Shown here: positions 8,616 through 18,210 of the stretch, piece by piece | Numbering within the stretch: position 1 is the first letter of the stretch | How the letters are laid out: the number at the start of each line of letters is the position of its first letter | Source: Marchantia polymorpha subsp. ruderalis | Taxonomy: Eukaryota > Streptophyta > Marchantiopsida > Marchantiales > Marchantiaceae | Length of the DNA: 64,000 nucleotides | NCBI GenBank assembly: GCA_037833965.1 | Contig: AP031356.1 | Coordinates: forward strand, 19,366,501 to 19,430,500 | Direction of reading: 5' to 3' | Made by a program: the position numbers and the translations under genes | Notes under the pieces: model-generated | Seen by the model: the letters and a program-made list of their open reading frames with translations, nothing else | What the model was told of the DNA's origin: nothing | The model's database searches: none

Positions 8616-11600
8616 CTACACGCCTGCACGGAACCACGCTACACTACACTCCGCGGAACCTGTACTACGTCTCCTGCGCGGCCGACTACCGCGCACTAAC
8701 TCCCTACCCTGCCACTCTTCCGCTCGACTACGCAGTCCCAACCTCTGCAACGCCGCGGACACCTCCCCCTCGAGGGCGGACATGGTATCCTGTGCCTTCG
8801 ACAGAAAGGCCTCGAGCTTCTTCGCTACCTTCCGCCGACTCCTACTGTCGCCTGACAACAACCCGGCTGCGCGCAATTCAAACTCACGCAGTGTGAGTTT
8901 CTCCTGCGCCTTCACTTCCCAGTGGGCGTAGCCCTTGAGACAGTGGGCGACTCGCCTCGCCGTCTCCACCTTCGTGCGATCCGCCTCCTTCCTGCGATCC
9001 TCTTCAATCGTCACTAATTGCGATTCGGCTTCAGCACGTTGCGCTCTCAATTCGCCACACTCTGACTGCAAACTGCGGATTAATTCTTCATCCGCCTGCC
9101 GTGCGAGCTGACATTGTTCCAACAACCGCGTCTGTCGCACGAGCTCCTCTGACAAAATCCGATTCTGGGCCTGCTCAGAATCGAGTGCTTCCTTGACCTT
9201 CACCTGCTCCTTGGTGAGCTCGCCCAGTTTCTCATCCTTCATCTTCTCGGAGTGCTTGTAGAATTTCTGATTAAGCTTGTACTGTCCCCACAAGCACTCA
9301 TGCTTCTCCTTCAAGTCCCTCAACTCCTGGTCCACTCTAGCTAATAGCTTGCTGGTGTGGACTTTAGTGCGAGTCCGCCTGCGCACTAACTCGATGTAAG
9401 ATCCCGGCTGGAGTGGGTCGGCGTATTTATCGACCTTGCGATCCAAGTACCGCAGCAACGGAATCACCTGCTCAGAGAGCGCCGCCGCCGGCGCTCCAAC
9501 AATTTCCTCCTCCTCCTCCTCGGTGTCTTCTGCTCCTGACATTTCTTCCGTGGAGCCTCCGTCGTCATCATCCGAGTGGAGAATTTCAGTCGCCATTGAT
9601 TGTGTCGGCGACTGCCCCGAGTGGGGCTGCACGTCCTCGACGTGTGCTGCCTGCGAAGGCACGACTGCAGCCTCGCTGCTCGTCGCCAAAATGTCTAAGG
9701 CGGAAGGCGAATGTATCCGAGCGGCATCCCCGTCGCTCGCTGGTTGATTGCCTACCGCATTCTCTCTGTCGCCGTCGTTCGTCGCCGAAGGCGATTGAGC
9801 GGAAGGTGGCTGCGCGGGGTTGGATTGCGCATCGCGCATCGAGATTTCATCCCGCGGACAGTCACTCCGCTCCTCCGTCTGCTGCTCCCTCGATCGGTCC
9901 GTGGGGGCTGTGCCCGGCCCGTGCGCAGGCGCATTTACCGGCGCCTTGTCCGCCGCAGGCGTAGCGCCGCGGACATCTATCGCCGAAGGCGACATGGCCG
10001 GGGGCCGCACGCCCGATGTTCCTTGGCCTATAGGCCCTACCGCCGAAGGCGCATCTATCGGCGGACTTCCCGCCGATGGTGCGGCCTCCGCACGCTCTCT
10101 GCTCATATCTCCTCGGCTCGAAGGCCCTGGCGCCGAAGGCGCAAATTGCGGCGCGTGGTGCGCCGGAGGGTTTGGCCCCGAGGGCCGGTGTCTCGTAGGC
10201 GGTTCTTCCGCCGGCTCCTTCCCCTTCCTGCGTTGGAACGGGGGTGATTCTTGCCTGTGCACAGGCGGCACGTGCGGAGGTGCCCTGTGCACAGGCGACC
10301 TGTGCACAGGCGAGCGCCTGTGCACAGGCGGACTGCTCCTTCCCACGCGTAAGCGTAGATCCACGTCCACTTGTGTTCGCCGATCCGCGGAGGCTCGTCC
10401 GTCCGCGGAGGTTTGCCTGTGCGCAAACGGAACATCTGTCCGCATCGCACGTGGTAACTCCGGAGGCCCTTGGCCCGTAGGCGGCCTCTCTCCCGACGAG
10501 GTTGCAGCGTGGCCCGTCTCTCGTGCGGTCGTCCGCGCTTCCTCTCGCCTCTCTGGCGACGCACTTCCTATCTCTGTCGCAATCGTCGCCGTGTCTGCAC
10601 TGTCAGCTGGTAACACCAGTCTGCGTGCCTTCTGCTTCGGCCGGCTGTATGGCTCGCACAGCGGCCGCGGTCGAATGGGAGCAGAGGGTTCTTGATGCTG
10701 CTCCTCTTCAGACTCTTCCCTCCATCGCCGCTTCCGCGGCACTCGCGCTGCAGGGGTGTGTCTCCCTTCGTCCCTCCGTCTTGATGGGGTAGAAGTCGGG
10801 GACTCCTCTGCGTCAGTGTCGACCTCGTTCTCCCGCACATACTTCCCGGGATGGTCGATGGACAATGGCGGAAAATGTTCAAGCTCCGCCGCTGTCAAAC
10901 AATTCCGCTGTCGATAAAAATTGATGAGGAAAGGAGAAAGATGGTTTAGAGTTCCCCCCTTCTCCTCAAACGCGTGCTGTCGCATCACCCTGTGCAGGAT
11001 GCTCGCCCAGTGAATTGGAGTTCCCTCGATGACGCACTCCACAAAAGAGACCTGCCACAATGTGATGTAGCAGGCGCGGTGCGGCTGCAGTAATTGCATC
11101 AGCGCCGCGGACAGAGTCCGGCGAAATCGATCTTTGTAATCACGGGTCCTGTACCCATTCTTGGTAGACCTCCCGGTCTTGAACAGCTCCACAAATTGCG
11201 CCTCTTCTTGCTTGGTCACCTTGATGCTCTCGCTGTCGAAAAGGAGATGCCCTGGCATGCCAGCACATCTTCCCAACGCCTGCGCCCAATCTTGGACTGT
11301 CCACCGGTCAACATGCGGACGCAATCCGCGCGAGGGTGGTCCCTGTGGCTCTAGCCACTCGCGCACCATATTCGCGCAGATGTAATTCCATCCCCATAGC
11401 AAGAAATCGAGCTTTCTTGCTATTAAGCGCTCTTCGAAAGCGCGCAGCCCGTTCTGCGGCAGGCGAAGTGGCACCATCCGCAATCTGCTCGGTCTCGTCA
11501 TTGCGTTCCTGGGGTTCGCTCGCCCGCTCATTCTACTTCCGCACTGTCCGCGTTTCTTTCTCTCTCGGCAAACTCTAATCGCTCTCAATTCCAAATCACG

Positions 11601-11753
11601 CGCACTCACTTCTCCCTCAATCAACAAGAAATCTCCTGTGTGACGACGTCGAGAATGGTCCGCAGCCAGCAGATGGATGCGCGCAGCGCGCACAAGAGAT
11701 TGGAATCGCGAATTCAAGAATGGGACGTTCTCCGCCGCCCGGTCGAAGGTCAT
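8616..11753 (-). CDS. LTR-encoded 1045-aa protein, function unknown
   Basis: The ORF starts at ATG 11751-11753 (GACC-ATG-ACC) and ends at TAG 8616-8618. It lies wholly inside the LTR, same strand as gag-pol. Residues 1-300 form a conserved, probably folded region (LDFLLWGWNYIC near 115-126, RPHVDRWTVQDWAQALGRC near 145-163, FFVELFK-like and GTLNHLSPFLINFY near 267-280). Basic clusters near 339-346 (PRKRRWRE) and 371-378 look like nuclear localisation signals. Residues about 400-720 are low complexity, rich in Pro, Ser, Ala, Arg and His, and encoded largely by repeated DNA palindromes. An acidic run (DDDDGGSTEE, then EEEEEE) precedes residue 763, after which a conserved block (LLRYLDRKVDKYADP) and a long coiled coil (about 800-940) follow. 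The tail is basic. I see no zinc knuckle, protease or polymerase motif. It could be an accessory protein comparable in status to ORF1 of Ogre elements; that is a guess. Confidence 0.85.
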   Translation of the reverse strand: MTFDRAAENVPFLNSRFQSLVRAARIHLLAADHSRRRHTGDFLLIEGEVSARDLELRAIRVCRERKKRGQCGSRMSGRANPRNAMTRPSRLRMVPLRLPQNGLRAFEERLIARKLDFLLWGWNYICANMVREWLEPQGPPSRGLRPHVDRWTVQDWAQALGRCAGMPGHLLFDSESIKVTKQEEAQFVELFKTGRSTKNGYRTRDYKDRFRRTLSAALMQLLQPHRACYITLWQVSFVECVIEGTPIHWASILHRVMRQHAFEEKGGTLNHLSPFLINFYRQRNCLTAAELEHFPPLSIDHPGKYVRENEVDTDAEESPTSTPSRRRDEGRHTPAARVPRKRRWREESEEEQHQEPSAPIRPRPLCEPYSRPKQKARRLVLPADSADTATIATEIGSASPERREEARTTARETGHAATSSGERPPTGQGPPELPRAMRTDVPFAHRQTSADGRASADRRTQVDVDLRLRVGRSSPPVHRRSPVHRSPVHRAPPHVPPVHRQESPPFQRRKGKEPAEEPPTRHRPSGPNPPAHHAPQFAPSAPGPSSRGDMSRERAEAAPSAGSPPIDAPSAVGPIGQGTSGVRPPAMSPSAIDVRGATPAADKAPVNAPAHGPGTAPTDRSREQQTEERSDCPRDEISMRDAQSNPAQPPSAQSPSATNDGDRENAVGNQPASDGDAARIHSPSALDILATSSEAAVVPSQAAHVEDVQPHSGQSPTQSMATEILHSDDDDGGSTEEMSGAEDTEEEEEEIVGAPAAALSEQVIPLLRYLDRKVDKYADPLQPGSYIELVRRRTRTKVHTSKLLARVDQELRDLKEKHECLWGQYKLNQKFYKHSEKMKDEKLGELTKEQVKVKEALDSEQAQNRILSEELVRQTRLLEQCQLARQADEELIRSLQSECGELRAQRAEAESQLVTIEEDRRKEADRTKVETARRVAHCLKGYAHWEVKAQEKLTLREFELRAAGLLSGDSRSRRKVAKKLEAFLSKAQDTMSALEGEVSAALQRLGLRSRAEEWQGRELVRGSRPRRRRSTGSAECSVAWFRAGV
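10254..10330. repeat. Cluster of TGTGCACA-centred palindromes inside the LTR ORF
   Basis: Four copies of the palindrome CCTGTGCACAGG, most with flanking G/C arms, occur within 77 bases of coding sequence. In reading frame they encode repeated PVHR units. The otherwise near-identical ORF at 46162-49266 has two of them and lacks the 33 bases at 10298-10330. That accounts for the 11-residue difference between the two proteins. Confidence 0.85.
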
Positions 11754-12999
11754 GGTCGGCTCTTGGTCGTGAAGAACGTCTCACTTGATGGCCGCGCCGG
11801 CTGTACGCTGGAACGGTCTTCGCTCTCACGCGCGGCTTCACGCTCCGCCGTCGTCGATTAAACTCTCACGCTCGAATTGGCGGATTTGAACTCCGCGAGC
11901 GTGTCACCCTGTGGACATGGGGGCGTAGCGCCGAAGGCGAGTTTTCCGCCTTGCGCGGTACACTTGTTCGTACCGCCCCTCGGCCAATCTCCTTCTGCCT
12001 TGACGCGTGTGTCCGCATGTCGGACAAAAATTCAACTCCTGCCTGTGCGCAGGCAGGGGCCTCGGCGGATTCTCCGCCGGCGCGGAACTTGAACATCCTC
12101 CTGTGCACAGGCGTTCGCCTGTGCGCAGGCGAATTCCGTCCGCGGCGCTGCGCTGGCGCGGAAGGCGTTGACCGTGGTCAGCCGTCTCCGTCCAGACTGT
12201 CCGTTCCTTGTCTCTCCGTCGGCGCTTCCACCGCCGCAACTCCGTCCGTCCAAGAGCGCATCCACCCGTGCCGTCCGCACGGTCCGTACCTGTTGGATTA
12301 CTCTGGCGGCTCTTCCGACGTACGCGGCGCTGCGCTGGCGTGGAAGGCGCCGTACACTTTCTACCTCACAAGGCGCATTTCTAGGGCCCAAGGCGGATTT
12401 TCCGCCGACGCCGAAGTGCCTGTGCACAGGCGTACGCCTGTGCGTAGGCGGACTTCGCGCCTTCCCTAACCCTACTTCACCTGTGCACAGGCGAACGCCT
12501 TCGTCCGCGCATAGGACAAAACTTGAATCCCCCTTCCGCGTAGGCGGAATTCGCGCCGGTGGCGAACTCCTTCCGCCGTAGGCGACCGCCTCCGTTTCTT
12601 CCAGTAGCGATAACTCCCTAAGTCCTCGTCCGTTCCAAGCGTTCTTGGGCTCGTTAGAATCAGCGCGTCGAGCTCTTTCCAACGGGACTCTAACTTGATC
12701 AAGGCGCCCAAGGGTTGACCTAATTACGGGGGCTTCCCTACAGCCGCGGACGCAACCTCCGAAGGCGGGTTTTGCGCCGTGCGCCGTAGAGATCCTAACT
12801 GCGGAGCTCGCAGGGAGGGTGGTGCCTGTCCTTACTGCGGCACCCCAAGTCCCAGATTCTACAAGATCCCTCGAGAATTCCCGCGATCTTCCGGATTCAC
12901 TCTGTTTTGATGTACCGAAGGCTATTTACAATGCTGCCAGGGTACAGTTTTTCAAAAATGTTTTAATTTCCTCAAAATTGCCAAAAGTGGGGTACCACA

Positions 13000-14143
13000 G
13001 TAACACAAGCCTGCGCGCCTTCTGCTTCGGCCGGCTGCACACTTCGTGCAATGGCCGCTGTCGAATGGGAGTAGTGGGTTCTTGATGCTGCTCCTCTTCG
13101 GACTCATCTCTCCATCGCCGCTTCCGCGGCACTCTTGCTGCGGGAGTGTTTCTTCCCTCGTCGCTCCGCCTTGGCGGAGTAGAAGTTGGCGACTCCTCTG
13201 CGTCAGTGTCGACCTCGTTATCCCGCACATACTTCCTGGGATGGTCGACGGACAACGGCGGAAAGCGAGCAAGCTCCGCCGCGGTCAAACAATTCCGCTG
13301 TCGATAAAAATTGATCAGGAAAGGGGAGAGGTGATTTAGAGTTCCCCCCTTCTCCTCAAAAGCGTGCTATCGCATCACTCTTTGCAAGATGCTCGCCTAG
13401 TGAATTGGAGCTCCCTCGATGATGCACTCCACAAAAGAAACCTGCCACAAAGTGATGTAGCAGGCGCGGTGTGGCTGCAGTAATTGCAGCAGTGCTGTCG
13501 CTATAGTCTGGCGCAAACGATCTTTGTAATCGCGGGTCTTGTACCCATTCTTGGTAGACCTCTCCCGCTTGAACAACTCCACAAATTGCGCCTCGTCCTG
13601 CTTTGACACCTTGACGCTCTCGCTGTCAAAGAGGAGGTGCCCTGGGATGCCGGCACACCTTCCCAATGCCTGCGCCCAGTCTTGGACGGTCCACGGATCA
13701 ACATGCGGACGCAATCCGCGCGAAGGTGCTCCCTGTGGCTCCAGCCACTCGCGCACCATATCCACACAAATGTAGTTCCATCCCGACAGCAAGAAATCGA
13801 GCTTTCTTGCAATCAGCCGTTCCTCGTAGGCGCGCAACCCGTTCTGTGGGAGCCGGAGCGGCAGCATCCGCAATCGGTTCAGCCTCGACATTGCGTTCTT
13901 GGAATTCACCTGCTCGCTAATTCTTTCTCTGCTCCGCTCGAGCTCCTTGGTCATTCGGCAAACTCTAATCTCACTCAATTCTAAATCACGCGCACTCAAT
14001 TCTCTCTCAATCAACAAATAATCTTCTGCGCAGCGATGTCTGGAATGCTTAGCAGCTAGCAGATGAACGCGCGCAGCTCGCATTAGAAAATGGAATCGCG
14101 AATTCAAGAATGGGGCGCTCTCCATCTCACGGTCGAAGGTCAT
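13000..14143 (-). pseudogene. Broken LTR ORF (older copy)
   Basis: Starts at ATG 14141-14143 and aligns with residues 1-248 of the 1045-aa protein, including LDFLLSGWNYICVDMVREWLEP and GLRPHVDPWTVQDWAQALGRC. It then meets TAG where the intact copies have Trp249 (frame ends at 13397). Homology continues to 13000 in the matching frame (CLTAAELARFPPLSVDHP and the RKRRW cluster), where the young element cuts it. It is dead through a premature stop and the insertion. Confidence 0.88.
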
Positions 14144-15354
14144 GGTTGACTCTTGATCTTGAGGGTCGAATCAATTGATGGCCGCGCCGGCTCTACGCCA
14201 AAACGGTCTCCGCTCTCACGCGCGGCTTCACGCTCCGCCGACGCTGATTTAACTCACACGCTCGAATTGGCAAATTTGAACTCCGCGAGCGTACTACGCC
14301 GCGGACATGGGTGTGCAGCGCCGAAGGCGTCTATTCCGCCTTGCGCGGTACACTCGTTCGTACCGCTCCTCGGCCCATCCTCCTCTGCCTCGGCGCTCGT
14401 CCGCACGTCGGACAAAAGTTAAACTCCCGCCTGTGCGCAAGCGGACTCCTCGGCGGATTCTCCGCCGGCGCGGAACTTCACCCGCTTGTGCGCAGGCGCT
14501 CGCCTACGCGTAGGCGAATTCCGTCAGCGTCGCTGCGCTGGCGCGGAAGGCGTTGACCGCGGTCAACAGACTCCGTCCAGACTGTCCGTTCCTTGTCTCT
14601 CCGTCGGCGCTCTCGCCGCCGCAACTCCGTCCGACCAAGAGCGCATCCATCCGTTCCGTCCGTACAGTCCGTACGGTCCGTACGGATTTTACTACTCCGG
14701 CGGCTCCTCATTCGTCCGCGCTGTTGCGCTGGCGCGGAAGGCGCCGTACAATGTCTACCTCCGAAGGCGCATTTCTAGGGCCGAAGGCAGATTTCCCGCC
14801 GACGCCTTAGCGCCTGTGCACAGGAAAACGACTGTGCGTAGGCGAACTTCGTGCCTACGTCAAAACCCTATTTCGCCTGTGCGCAGGCGAACTTCCTTCG
14901 TCCGCGCATAGGACCAAACTTTCTTCGCCTGTGCGTAGGCGGAAAGCTGAGTATCTTGCGACCTTCATAACTCCCGGAGTCCTCATCCGTTTGTGGCGTT
15001 CTTAGACGCGTTGGAATCAGCGCGTCAAGCTCTTTCCAACAAGACCCTTACCAAGTCGAGGCGTTCTAGGATTGACCTGAATCTGAAGGATTTCCCTAGC
15101 GCCGAAGGCGCAGCGCCGAAGGCGGATTTTGCGCCTTGCGCCAAAGGGGTCATACCTTCCGAGCTCGCAGGGAGGGTGGTGCCCGTCCGTACGTTGCTCC
15201 CTACTCCTAGATTCTACGAGTTCCCTCGAGAATCTCTACGATCTTCCGAATTCACTCTATTTTGATGCACCGAAGGCTATTTACACTGCTGCCGCGGTAC
15301 AGTTTTCCAAAAATGTTTTAATTTTCTCAAAATTACCAAAAGTGGGGTACCACA
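13000..15354 (-). repeat. Older giant-family LTR, 5' part, interrupted by the young element
   Basis: In the sense direction it starts at 15354 with TGTGGTACCCCAC and reads through palindrome-rich DNA, one TCGTTGGAAAGAG-type module (about 14985-15045) and the LTR ORF. It stops at 13000, where the young element is inserted in the ORF. The rest should lie left of the window. It was itself inserted in a copia element, whose coding sequence resumes at 15355 (possible duplication ACTGC). It is clearly more diverged from 7602-12999 than the 45151-50513 copy is. Confidence 0.9.
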
Positions 15355-16746
15355 ACTGCCAAGTTTAAAGCCAGATTGATGGCCAAATTTGAAATGAAAT
15401 TTGGCCAGTGATGAAATTTCAGCCGCGAGAAGATCATGACTACATTGAAACATTTGCACCGGTTGTGAAATGGAATATCTTGCAAAGCGTCATATCATTG
15501 GTTGCTGATCAAGGTTGTACAATCGTTCATTTGGATGTCAAACTTCCTTCTTCAATGGAAACATACAAGAAGATATTTATGTGAAGCCGGCCCCAAGATT
15601 TGAGTCCTGGACTCATCCTCACCACGCTTGCAAGTGAAGAAGGCTTTGTATGGTTTGAAGCAGGCTCCACGTGGATGATACCGCAAGGTTGACGACTACT
15701 TGACCGATCAAGGCTTACAAAAGTCTACGGCGGACTAGAGTCTCTATTTTTACGAGGAGAACGACCTTCTCACGTTACTTGTCTTCTATGTAGATGACGT
15801 CTACTCAAGGGGATACAACCTTTTCCACATCACACGACTTTGGAGAGAGATTCAAACTGCCTTCGATATGATCAATCTAGACACCTCATCGTACTCCTTG
15901 GAGATTGAGTTTTTATTCAGCCCTTATAGCATCCGTCTCACACAACCCCAATATATCAAGTCTATGCTTGTTGACTTCAGACTAGCGAGAGTTGTCATGT
16001 GGCAACATCTATGACCTAGAAGACTCATCTGCTGCGAGACATGAGAACGCCACATGCCGACACAATGCTTTACCAGACGATGGTTGGCAAACTCATTTTT
16101 CTTGACACATACAAGGTCACATATTGCTTATGTCGTAAGCATCGTTAGCAGGTTTATGGCTGTCCCGCAGTAGATCCACGTCCAAGCAATAAAACATATC
16201 TACTGGTATCTCAAGGGTTCTGCCAACTTTGCACTGATCTACCGAAAAGAGGAGGAAAACAATCTGCTTGGCGACACCGATGCTGACTAGGCAATTGACG
16301 CATATGATAGAAAATCTAGCATTGGATATCTATTTCTATCGGGGTGCAGCCTTGTCACATGGAATAGCAAAAAGCAACCTACCATTGCTCTCTCATCAGC
16401 TGAGGCGGAATAGATGATGATCACCGAGGGCACAAAAGAAGTTGTGTGATTAAAGAGACTATTTGAAGAGCTGGAAATATAAGGTTTGAAGAAACCGACA
16501 GATTTCTTCAAATCACAAAGACAATCAAGAAAGCCTCAATTTAGCTCACAATCTGGTTTATCACAGACACACAAAACACATCGAGGTAAAGCATCATATC
16601 ATTAGAGAAAAGATTGTTTCCAATGAAATCAATTTAGAATATGTTTCTACTACTGAACATCTAGCTTATATCTTAACTAAAGCCTTAGGAAGAAAAGCTT
16701 TTGAAAGACTTAGGAAACTACTAGGGTTGATTGATTTGGCTACTTA
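15355..16746 (+). pseudogene. Degenerate Ty1/copia pol (RT and RNase H)
   Basis: Recognisable pieces with several frameshifts and stops: KFKARLMAK at the start; DYIETFAPVVKWN and then HLDVK (about 15430-15545); RRLYGLKQAPRG (about 15640-15675); LLTLLVFYVDDVY with the copia YVDD catalytic motif (about 15770-15805); MVGKLIFL, then IAYVVSIVSRFM (16080-16160); GSANFALIYRK; and the RNase H end (SIGYLFLSGCSLVTWNSKKQ, TIALSSAEAE at about 16320-16410). It closes with YVSTTEHLAYILTKALGRKAF near 16640-16700. The 5' part lies beyond the older LTR inserted at its left edge. It is an old relic, not expressible. Confidence 0.9.
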
Positions 16747-16984
16747 AGTCTCATGCTCCAACTTCAGTTTCTAATACTCATGAGTAGAATCAACACTAGA
16801 CTCATCAAAGCAGACCAAACCTGCTCACGAACAACCTCATCCGGCAGCAATGGAATGAGAGATTTGAATGGACTCTCCATCTCCAAAGAAGTCGAAGCAT
16901 CATGATCAGGGTCGCCAATTGCACCACCATTAGGAAAAGCTCCCTTTTATTGTTTGGCCTTCTTTCTACACGTCTAGAGGCAGA

Positions 16985-17264
16985 ACCGAAATGATTGCCA
17001 TAGAGTAAAATCATTGATTATTGATTTATAGAAAGTTTGCACCAAAATGATTGCCATAGAGTAAAGTCATTGATTATTGATTTACATAAAGTTTGCACCA
17101 AAATGATTGCCATAGAGTAAAGTCATTGATTATTGATTTACATAAAGTCTGCACCAAAATGATTGCCTTAGAGTAAAGTCATTGATTATTGATTTACATA
17201 AAGTTTGCACCAAAATAATTGCCATAGAGTAAAGTCATTGATTATTGATTTACATAAAGTTTGC
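16985..17264. repeat. Five tandem copies of a 56-bp unit
   Basis: Units start at 16985, 17041, 17097, 17153 and 17209 (accaaaatgattgccatag...). They differ by a few substitutions only. The array lies between the end of copia pol and a probable copia 3' LTR start near 17356, so it may be part of that element's untranslated region. Confidence 0.92.
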
Positions 17265-17344
17265 AGCTTCTCTTGGTCAGAGTTCGACATAGTTGCTTAT
17301 GAACCAAAGAAGAGTTCTTTAACATGAATCATCTCAAGTCCAGA

Positions 17345-17605
17345 GCGAAGGGGATTGTTGATACATGAACTCTGATAGTGTTGGAGCTCGCACCGTAGAG
17401 ATAGAAGAGATAGTATGGAAATAGAACCAAGCTACAGAGCTAACACTCTAACAGTTACCGAGGCAAGACAAATGCCGCTTTAGGTTAATGAGCCGCCTGT
17501 TAGGGTTACCGCGTTGCACGTCGTCCCTTGGCGACCTCTGATTGCATGTTCTTAAGGTATTGTTTTCAATAACAAAAACTATTTGTGTAAAGTGACTACT
17601 TGTTA
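17345..17605 (+). repeat. Possible copia polypurine tract and 3' LTR
   Basis: GCGAAGGGGA at 17345-17354 is followed by TGTTGATACATG, a start typical of plant copia 3' LTRs. A matching end may be ...CTTGTTAACA near 17605. No second LTR is in view to confirm the limits. Confidence 0.4.
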
Positions 17606-17898
17606 ACACAATTCTTTACATCGAGTTATATTTGTGAGAAATTCTGGATGAAATTGATCAAATAATTTTCACACAGAATTTATTTTTTGTAAGATCTTAC
17701 TGAAATTGATCTAATAATTTGCATGTTGAATTATTCTTCTATAAAATTGATCAAAATGTTTGTCTTGGTTTCTTGTAAGCAATGATGCATAATCTTGACT
17801 AATCTCATTAGAGATTTGTGACTACTTTGCTTCAAAGTAGACACAAATAAACATATGCCTACTCTACATAGGCTTGGACATTCATTATAATATTAATT

Positions 17899-17922
17899 AT
17901 ATATATATATATATATATATAT
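17899..17922. repeat. (AT)12 microsatellite
   Basis: Uninterrupted alternating AT in an AT-rich spacer. Confidence 0.9.
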
Positions 17923-18158
17923 TTCTATTTATTTTAATTAGATATAGACGAATAAAAAACAATGTTGGTTATAAAATCAAATTATTTTGATAATTCGTTG
18001 TCAACAAATCATTAATGAATAATGTATGGTAAATGAACTTTTAACATATTAAAAAATAAATTAATTGATCCACATAAAACTAACTATGAATTCAAGAACT
18101 TTTTTTACTAAAATATAAATAAGCAATAACTCAACATATTTTACATAAATTAGTATTG

Positions 18159-18210
18159 AAATACACTCCATATGTATGTACTTATACATACATACATACG
18201 GAGTGTATTT
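18159..18210. repeat. Foldback with 22-bp arms (possible MITE remnant)
   Basis: Left arm aaatacactccatatgtatgta and right arm ending catacggagtgtattt pair with one mismatch around a loop of about 8 bases. The ACTCC/GGAGT arms resemble those of small mariner-type MITEs, but no TA duplication was established. Confidence 0.55.

Larger units (their letters stand above)
1..12999 (-). mobile_element. Giant-LTR Ty3-type retrotransposon (near complete, left end off window)
   Basis: Read on the minus strand the order is 5' LTR (12999-7602), primer binding site, gag-protease, reverse transcriptase, RNase H-integrase, polypurine tract, 3' LTR (1806 to beyond base 1). The 1806 bases of the 3' LTR in view align without gaps to 11194-12999, with only about three mismatches that I found by eye, so the insertion is recent. 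The internal region is 5795 bp. With a second LTR of equal size the element would be about 16.6 kb. The pol order (RT, RNase H, integrase) is Ty3-type. The tRNA-Asp-like primer site, the FIDDF polymerase motif and the integrase tail resembling VNGxRLKxY fit the non-chromovirus Tat/Athila side of the plant Ty3 tree; this lineage call is inference. It is inserted in an older LTR of its own family (13000-15354); the expected 5-bp duplication is GTAAC at 13000-13004, with its partner off window. Confidence 0.93.
7602..12999 (-). repeat. 5' LTR of the giant-LTR element (5398 bp, ORF-bearing form)
   Basis: In the sense direction it runs from TGTGGTACCCCAC (ending at 12999) to GGGTTATTACA (ending at 7602). 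The boundaries are fixed by comparison with the solo LTR at 45151-50513, which is almost identical and flanked by an exact 5-bp duplication. Layout from the sense 5' end: about 1.25 kb rich in GC palindromes with one copy of the TCGTTGGAAAGAG module, the 1045-codon ORF, a TATA box at 8571-8581, then about 1 kb of probable R-U5. The terminal inverted repeats are long: TGTGGTAACCCAC-type at one end against TGTAATAACCCAC at the other. Confidence 0.95.

Noticed and set aside
10254..10400. CRISPR-like array from regularly repeated short palindromes
   Set aside because: No constant-length spacers, the units lie within a coding frame and throughout the LTRs, and the context is a plant nuclear retrotransposon.
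9413..10695. Long plus-strand frames opposite the LTR ORF (for example 9820-10695)
   Set aside because: They are shadows of the GC-rich palindromic coding region; their translations are only the palindromes in another frame and they are not conserved in older copies.
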